DNA of 55,706 nucleotides, taken from NCBI RefSeq assembly GCF_016863555.1, contig NZ_BOPC01000061.1, positions 1 through 55,706 on the forward strand, in the 5' to 3' direction. The position numbers and the translations under genes are program-made. This document shows, piece by piece, positions 50,864 to 55,706 of this stretch (position 1 is the stretch's first letter; each line of letters opens with the position of its first letter). Under the pieces are notes generated by a model. It did no database searches and was not told the DNA's origin. It saw only the letters and a program-made list of their open reading frames with translations. Source of the stretch: Micromonospora qiuiae (GTDB lineage Bacteria > Actinomycetota > Actinomycetes > Mycobacteriales > Micromonosporaceae).

Positions 50864-51892
50864 CTAGGCTTCCGTGCCGAGCGGATGCTCCTCACCAGTC
50901 AGACCGGCCAAGGCAATCGCGACCTCCTGCAGTGTTGCCCGTACGTATGTGGCCGTAGAGCCGTTCCCGCCGCCTTCCGTGTGTCCGGCGTAAGCGCGGG
51001 CCACGGCGTGACCATGGGTCCGTTCTACCCAGGTCAGGGTCGTGTGCCGTAGCCAATGGGTGCTGATCTGCTGGGTGTGCACCCAACGCAGATGCTGTCC
51101 GATCCGCGACCACAGGTGGTCGTAGCGCCGATAGGTCAGCGGCCTACCGTCGCGGTAGCGCAGCAGCTTGCTGTTCCGGTCGCCATCACCCCTCTCGGCG
51201 TGATGCGCCAGCAGGTGCCGCATCAGCGTTGGGGAGATCGGCTGCCAGCGAGATGTGCCGCCCTTCTCTCGCAGGAAGATCAGACATTGGTCGGAGTCCA
51301 GATCCCGTGGGCGCAGGGCCAGTGCCCCGCCGCGACGACAGGCCGTCTCGGTGTGCAACCGGATCAGCAAGCTGTCCAGAGCTGGATCGTCGCCAGTGCT
51401 GGCCGCCACCTTGTTGATCTCCGCCAAGCGGGCGTCGCCGATCGCCCGTCGCGTGCTGGGCATCCTGCGCGGCTTGTCCACCTTCAACGCCGGGTTGTCA
51501 GCCGCGTCAAGGTACCCATCCGCTACGGCCCGCCGGTACAGGCAGCGCAGCGCGGACACCAGATGTTCTGCGGCGGATCGTCCACCCCGGTTGTTGCGTC
51601 GCGCCACCACGTTGGTCTGCACCTCGGCGCGCAACTGCTCAATCTCGGAGGGAAGGGGCTCATCGATACGTCGATCACCCCATGCTTGCACCACCCGTTT
51701 CCAGTAGGAGCCATATGCCCGGCGGGTGCCGGGCGACACGGCTGCGGCGACGACCGGCACGTATTCGGCAAATGTCGGAGTCGATGGATGGGCCGGCTGT
51801 ACCTCCAATAGATCGGCGGGGGAGATGCCCATTCGCTCCAGCAACAAGCGGGCGGCCTCCAACTCCGGCCGCCCAGCGGCGGTCTGGCTCAC
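50864..51892 (-). CDS. Tyrosine recombinase / integrase (second copy)
   Basis: The 342-aa protein starts at GTG 51892, overlapping the AbrB-like stop by four bases. Catalytic residues are all present: ETACRRGGAL, REKGGTSRW, STHWLRHTTL, AYAGHT and TYVRATLQ. It is closely similar along its whole length to the integrase at 29030-30109; the catalytic halves are almost identical (ALALRPRDLDSDQCLIFLR against the first copy's DPDQCLIYLR) while the N-termini differ more. It is an independent, apparently intact copy in the opposite orientation. A strong hairpin terminator follows. Confidence 0.9.
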   Translation of the reverse strand: MSQTAAGRPELEAARLLLERMGISPADLLEVQPAHPSTPTFAEYVPVVAAAVSPGTRRAYGSYWKRVVQAWGDRRIDEPLPSEIEQLRAEVQTNVVARRNNRGGRSAAEHLVSALRCLYRRAVADGYLDAADNPALKVDKPRRMPSTRRAIGDARLAEINKVAASTGDDPALDSLLIRLHTETACRRGGALALRPRDLDSDQCLIFLREKGGTSRWQPISPTLMRHLLAHHAERGDGDRNSKLLRYRDGRPLTYRRYDHLWSRIGQHLRWVHTQQISTHWLRHTTLTWVERTHGHAVARAYAGHTEGGGNGSTATYVRATLQEVAIALAGLTGEEHPLGTEA

Positions 51893-52365
51893 GCCGTCTC
51901 ACCCCTCTTCACAGCCGAGTGCGTGCCAGCCAGCAGCCGGTCGAGCACCGTGAGGGGATGCGCCGCCAGTACATCTGCGGAAAGGTGGGCGACCAGCAGA
52001 ACGCGATCTCCGGCCTTGAGCCGGCACCAGCGTCGCACCGTCAACGGCAGGAGCATGTAGCCGCGGTTGCCGATGCGGTGGACACCATCGGCGGTCGCGC
52101 AGGCCAGGATGACTCCGGACTGCTCGCGAATGTCCAGGCGGGTCTCCGGTGCCCAACCGAGCGCTCGGACGATGCTGCGGTCAGCGATCCGGCCGCTCTT
52201 GTCCACCGCGCTCAACGCGTAGGCGGTGTCCGCTGTTCGGGCGTACTCGGAACTCAAGGCCGGCAAGGGAAGCGGCCGTCTGGCTCTACCCAGTGGCCCT
52301 GGGCCGGTGCCGGCGTTCCCGGGGATCACCCTGGGAACCACGGGCGGCACGGACGAGGCGCTCAT
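51889..52365 (-). CDS. AbrB-like protein paired with the second integrase
   Basis: From ATG 52365 (or 52374) about 158 aa. The conserved parts are LPLPALSSEYA, SAVDKSGRIADRSIVRALGW and VHRIGNRGYMLLPLTVRRWCRL followed by GDRVLLVAHL, an AbrB-like hairpin. It is homologous to the protein at 28422-29033 but lacks about 40 N-terminal residues of it. Both copies directly precede an integrase with overlapping stop and start, so the pair behaves as one module. Confidence 0.6.
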   Translation of the reverse strand: MSASSVPPVVPRVIPGNAGTGPGPLGRARRPLPLPALSSEYARTADTAYALSAVDKSGRIADRSIVRALGWAPETRLDIREQSGVILACATADGVHRIGNRGYMLLPLTVRRWCRLKAGDRVLLVAHLSADVLAAHPLTVLDRLLAGTHSAVKRGETA

Positions 52366-52410
52366 CGCCACCACCCCCGCCCCTGCTCGGCAGGCGCTCG
52401 CAGCGACGTC

Positions 52411-52505
52411 AGTCGGTAGATGGGGTGTTCATAGTGGTCTGAACACAGGTACGGGTTGTTGCGCACCGGTGCGGACCGCGGGGGTTCAAGTCCCCCCTTG
52501 GACAC
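52411..52505 (+). other. tRNA-like sequence, probable attachment site
   Basis: A D-arm-like AGTCGGTAGA (52411-52420), a hairpin GTGTTCA/TGAACAC with an eight-base loop (52425-52446) and a clear T-arm GGGGG-TTCAAGT-CCCCC (52480-52496) occur in tRNA order. The 3' flank TTGGACAC has no matching 5' acceptor strand, and the anticodon-like loop has eight bases, so it is not a normal tRNA. The serine recombinase stop codon lies in the T-arm. This is typical of an integration site where an element keeps the 3' end of a tRNA gene. Confidence 0.45.
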
Positions 52506-53946
52506 GAACCACTACCCCACGGTGCGCGCTGAGATCAGCTTCGGCGTGCACCGTCTGCGTTGCGGCGTGGTAGGTCAGCCGCAAGCCGAGCCGTCGGTAG
52601 ACCTCGGCTTTGTCGGCTGGGTCGGCGTCGTGGAGCACGGTGATGATGTCGCCGAGTGCTTGCACGAGATTCGCGATCTCGGTTTGACTCATCCGGCGTC
52701 GTTCTGGTGGCTGTGTCGTTTGAAGATCGGCTTCGGCCCGTGCTCGTTCGGCCTGCGTTTGGGCTATCCAGCTGGCGACTACTGTGGGGTCCGCCCCGGC
52801 GTCGAGGGCTGCCCGGTATTGCCCGAGCTTCATGTCGCAGGCGGTGATGGTGGCGTGAGCTGCGGCTGCGAGCGGCGAGGGTTGATCTGCCAGCTGGGCG
52901 TCGGTCATCGCGGTGATTGTTTGTTGGAGGCGCTCGGGGCTGAATGCCGTGGCGAGCCAGGCGTCGAGTGGGTCGGTGAGGGCGTCCTCTCGTAGGTAGA
53001 CGTTGCGGGGGTGTTCCACCTTGTTCGCGAGGGCGTATTCCTGGGGAAAGCGGCAGCGGTAGTAGGCGTCGCCGTGGTTGTACTGGCCCTGCATTCGGCG
53101 TTGGCACGCGGCGCAGTAGATGAGTCCGCGGAAGATGTACGGGTTGCGAGTACGACGACGGCGCTGCTGGGCACCGGAGCCTCGACCGCGTCGGCTGAGC
53201 AAAGCTTGGGCCTGCTCGAATATCGCGTCGTCGATGAGTGGCGGGTGGGTGATCTCCTTGGAGACCACCCATTTGTCCCGTGGGTTCCACCGCATGACAC
53301 CGGTGTGTCCCAATGCCACGTCGTTGACGTCCAGGAGGATCTCGTCGGTGCGTTGTTTGTTCCAGACCTGGCGGCCGGTGTAGCGGGGGTTGGTGAGGAT
53401 GACGCCGACGGCGCTCTTGGACCAGGCCACGCCGCTGCGGTGCGGGTTGCGGGCGCGATCGTGGGCCGAGGGACAGGGAACGTGGTTGCCGGTAAGTCCT
53501 TCGGCGATAGCGAAGATTCCATAGCCGGCGAGGAACTCCTCGAAGATCCGCCGGACGATTGGGGCGGTCTCGGCGTCAGGGAAAAGACCGCGGAGCCGCT
53601 TACCATCGGCTGCCTTGGCCGGGTTGGGGTGCGGGCCGAGATCGCGGAGTGTGTAGCCGTAGGGTGGCCGTCCGCCCAGGTAGCGGCCTTCGAGAAGGGT
53701 CTGAGCGGCCATCGCGGTGCGAACCCGCAGCTTGATCCGGTTGCGTTCGCCCTTGCTCATCCCGCCGAAGACGGACATGACCAGTTCGTGGGCTTCATTG
53801 TCAGGGTCGATGGGGCCGCCGATTTCGGGCACCCACAGTTCTACTCCGTAGTGAGCGAACAGCGGCACGGTGAGGCCAAATTGGTTGCCGTAGAAGGCTC
53901 GATGTGGTTCGCCGGCGGTGTTGGAACGCGCGTTGACCTTCACCAA
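52486..53946 (-). pseudogene. Large serine recombinase lacking its catalytic N-terminus
   Basis: Homology starts at GEPHRAFYGNQFGLTVPLF, which is the end of the resolvase domain, and continues through LVMSVFGGMSKGERNRIKLRVR, the recombinase domain (GRYLGGRPPYGYTL, SAVGVILTNPRYTGRQVWNKQR) and the zinc ribbon (YCAACQRR) to the C-terminal coiled coil. About the first 80 residues, with the catalytic Ser, are missing. The break at about 53905-53940 coincides with the point where the IS110 gene on the other strand also loses its 5' part. The stop codon falls in the tRNA-like T-arm. The remaining 486 codons are intact but cannot recombine DNA. Confidence 0.8.
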
Positions 53947-54625
53947 CGTCGCGACGCTGATTCTGATCAGCGCCTATCAGACGCCCGAGCAGATCCGCGT
54001 CGCTGGTCGCGAGCAGCTCGTTGCGCATCTGCGCCGGCATCGGGCGGTGAATGCCGTCAGGGTCGCCGATCAGGCGTTGGCAGCCGCTGCTGAGCAGGAT
54101 CTCACCCTGCCGGGACAGGACACCGCTGCTGCGCTCGCCGGTGAGCTGGCCAGTCATCTGCTGCGACTGCATCAGCGCATGAAGAACACCGACAAGGCCA
54201 TTGAGCAGGCGTTTGGCACTCACCCGCAGGCCGGCATCATTCGCAGCCTGCCCGGCATGGGGGCGTTGGCGGCGGCGGAGTTCATCGTCGCGGTCGGGGA
54301 CCTGTCGACCTTCGCCAGCCCTGATCATCTGGCCGCCTACGCGGGCCTGGCGCCGGTGGCCCGTGACTCTGGCAAGCGGGTCGCCAACCTACGCCGGCCG
54401 CAGCGTTACAACCGGCGGCTGCGCCACGTGTTCTACATGTCCTCGCTGAGCACGCTGCGGATGAACGGCCCGAACCGGGACTACTACCAGCGCAAACGCG
54501 CTGAGGGGCGCAAGCACCAGCAGGCGTTGATCGCCCTCGCCCGTCGCCGCGTCGACGTGCTGTGGGCGCTGCTTCGCGACAATCGCTGCTTCCAACTCCA
54601 ACCACCGCCACCAGCGCCCGTCTAA
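53918..54625 (+). pseudogene. C-terminal part of an IS110-family transposase
   Basis: Homology begins at about TLILISAYQTPEQIRVAGREQL and continues through the Transposase_20 region (GIIRSLPGMGALAAAEFIVAVGD, HLAAYAGLAPVARDSGKRV) to ALLRDNRCFQLQ and a stop at 54625. The N-terminal DEDD catalytic domain (about 160-200 residues) is missing, so it is inactive. The 5' end stops at the junction with the truncated serine recombinase. It differs in subgroup from the IS110 transposase that starts at 55112. Confidence 0.75.
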
Positions 54626-55111
54626 CTCACCGATGAAGCGTCCGACCTGCCGGACCTGGCCGGCGGGGCGCTGCCCCGCACCCCGACCCTCCCTCGGAGA
54701 CCACCAGCCGGGCTCTCCTCGGCCGGGCACCCACAGGGCTGCCCGAGAACCCCGGCCGGGTCAAGGCCAACAGCCCCACCCTTGACAACAACCATTGAGA
54801 CTCGTCCGGTAGGGCGCTCCACCTTGTCACCCTGGCCCTGGCCCGCTCCACGATGTGTGGGTCGGCGGCAGACAGTGAGGATGGTGGGGTGGGTCGCCGG
54901 GCCGGTCTGACTCACCGGCAGACCGACGGTTGCTGTCCTCATCCCGATCCGTCGGCCGGCCCGGTGGCCTCACGAGCCGCATGTCACCGGCCAGGCGTCG
55001 TGACCTGATAGGAGCCTGTGCGAGAGGCGCCCACCACTGTGTTGTCCCTCTGCCTGACCGGTGACGTGTCCACACATCTCGACGTAGACGAGAAGGGCGG
55101 ACCTCACCAGC
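54626..55111. other. Non-coding region between two IS110 genes
   Basis: No gene is supported here. The stretch should contain the right end of the truncated IS110 and the left end of the next. In IS110-family elements the non-coding end before the transposase can encode a guide (bridge) RNA. Terminal boundaries and the RNA itself cannot be fixed from sequence inspection alone. Confidence 0.35.
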
Positions 55112-55706
55112 ATGGCAGCCAAGAAGCGACCTGTGATCGGTGGTGTCGACACCCACCGCGACACCCATCACGCCGCCGTCATCGACAGCACCGGCGGACT
55201 GTTGGCCGACGCCGAGTTCCCCGCGACCACCGACGGCTACGCGAAACTGCTGGCCTGGATGCGCTCCTTCGGCCGTCCCATCGCCGTCGGCATCGAGGGC
55301 ACGGGCAGCTACGGCGCTGGCCTGGCCCGTCACCTGGCCGCCGAGAAGATCACCCTCGTCGAGGTGGACCGGCCTGACCGCCGGACCCGCCGGACCAAGG
55401 GCAAGTCCGACCCGATCGACGCCATCGCTGCCGCTCGGGCCACCTTCGCTGGCACCGCCATGGGCACCCCGAAGACCCGCAACGGACCCGTCGAAGCCAT
55501 CCGCGCTCTACGGGTCGCCCGCCAGGGTGCGGTCAAGGCCCGCACCGCCGCGATCAACCAGATGCGCGGCCTGGTCACCGCCGCCCCCGAACGTCTGCGA
55601 GCCCAGCTGACCACGCTCAGCGCCGCCGTGCTGATCAAACGGTGCACCACCCTCGCCTACGACCCGGCCATGCTGCACGACCCCGAACACGCCACCGCCG
55701 CCGCCC
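55112..55706 (+). mobile_element. IS110-family transposase, N-terminal part (runs off the window)
   Basis: From ATG 55112 the product starts KKRPVIGGVDTHRDTHHAAVI, with the first catalytic Asp. It continues with IAVGIEGTGSYGAGLARHL and ITLVEVDRPDRRTRRTKGKSDPIDAIAAARA, which hold the remaining acidic residues of the DEDD (RuvC-like) domain, followed by the helical linker. About 198 codons are visible; the Ser-containing Transposase_20 domain lies beyond the window. It is a different subgroup from the IS110 fragment just upstream. It appears intact as far as it can be read. Confidence 0.85.

Overview
The window is high-GC actinomycete DNA. The codon use, the large number of GTG starts, a type VII secretion (ESX-like) locus, NB-ARC/TPR regulators and an actinobacterial-type conjugation operon suggest a filamentous actinomycete. 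Micromonosporaceae or Streptomyces-like is my guess; no rRNA or complete tRNA is present to settle it. Almost everything here is accessory: mobile elements, their remnants, and several NTP-dependent conflict (anti-phage or self/non-self) proteins.

Layout. (1) 0.2-5.4 kb: an Avs-like STAND ATPase with an N-terminal Cap4-type nuclease and C-terminal TPRs, followed by three uncharacterised genes, one coding for a two-helix membrane protein. (2) 5.4-6.8 kb: a decayed IS5-type transposase and a twice-frameshifted SAM methyltransferase. (3) 7.0-9.9 kb: a small helical 'Bell-like' effector next to an NB-ARC/TPR NLR-like protein. The two share a short amyloid-like motif, and the NLR copy lies upstream of any normal start codon. 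(4) 10.2-30.1 kb: an apparent integrative conjugative element. A leftward conjugation operon (pilin, TrbL/VirB6-like, PrgI, VirB4, VirD4-type coupling ATPase, then a replication-relaxation protein) is followed by cargo (a HEPN protein plus a PD-(D/E)XK-like nuclease), a sigma-like regulator, and a rightward operon of two DNA methyltransferases, an XF1762 protein, an AbrB-like protein and a tyrosine integrase. CTGTTGG repeats occur at both control regions, suggesting one regulator for transfer and for methylation/integration. (5) 30.3-35.6 kb: a giant sacsin-like HATPase / NOV_C protein interrupted by one frameshift at a G5 run. (6) 35.7-44.5 kb: a compact type VII secretion locus (eccB, eccD, eccC and four small helical/WXG100-type proteins) without visible eccE or mycosin. 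(7) 44.5-50.3 kb: a leftward three-gene operon for a caspase-HSP90-like ATPase-tandem repeat protein (1646 aa), a small zinc-ribbon-like protein and a membrane protein. (8) 50.8-52.4 kb: a second AbrB-integrase module, paralogous to the first and in opposite orientation. (9) 52.4-55.7 kb: a tRNA-like attachment sequence, a serine recombinase that has lost its catalytic N-terminus, and two different IS110-family transposases, one lacking its start and one running off the window.

How the parts fit. The conjugation genes, methyltransferases and integrase look like one transmissible unit with its own host-range and defence cargo. The two AbrB-integrase modules face each other around a 20-kb block holding the HATPase, type VII and caspase-HSP90 loci, so this block is either host DNA caught between two related elements or an island in its own right. 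The strongest candidates for undescribed biology are the caspase-HSP90 operon beside the reduced type VII locus, the effector/NLR pair with a motif across a frame change, the HEPN/nuclease pair, the five GTGWP repeats at the end of the TrbL-like protein, and the shared CTGTTGG operator-like repeats.
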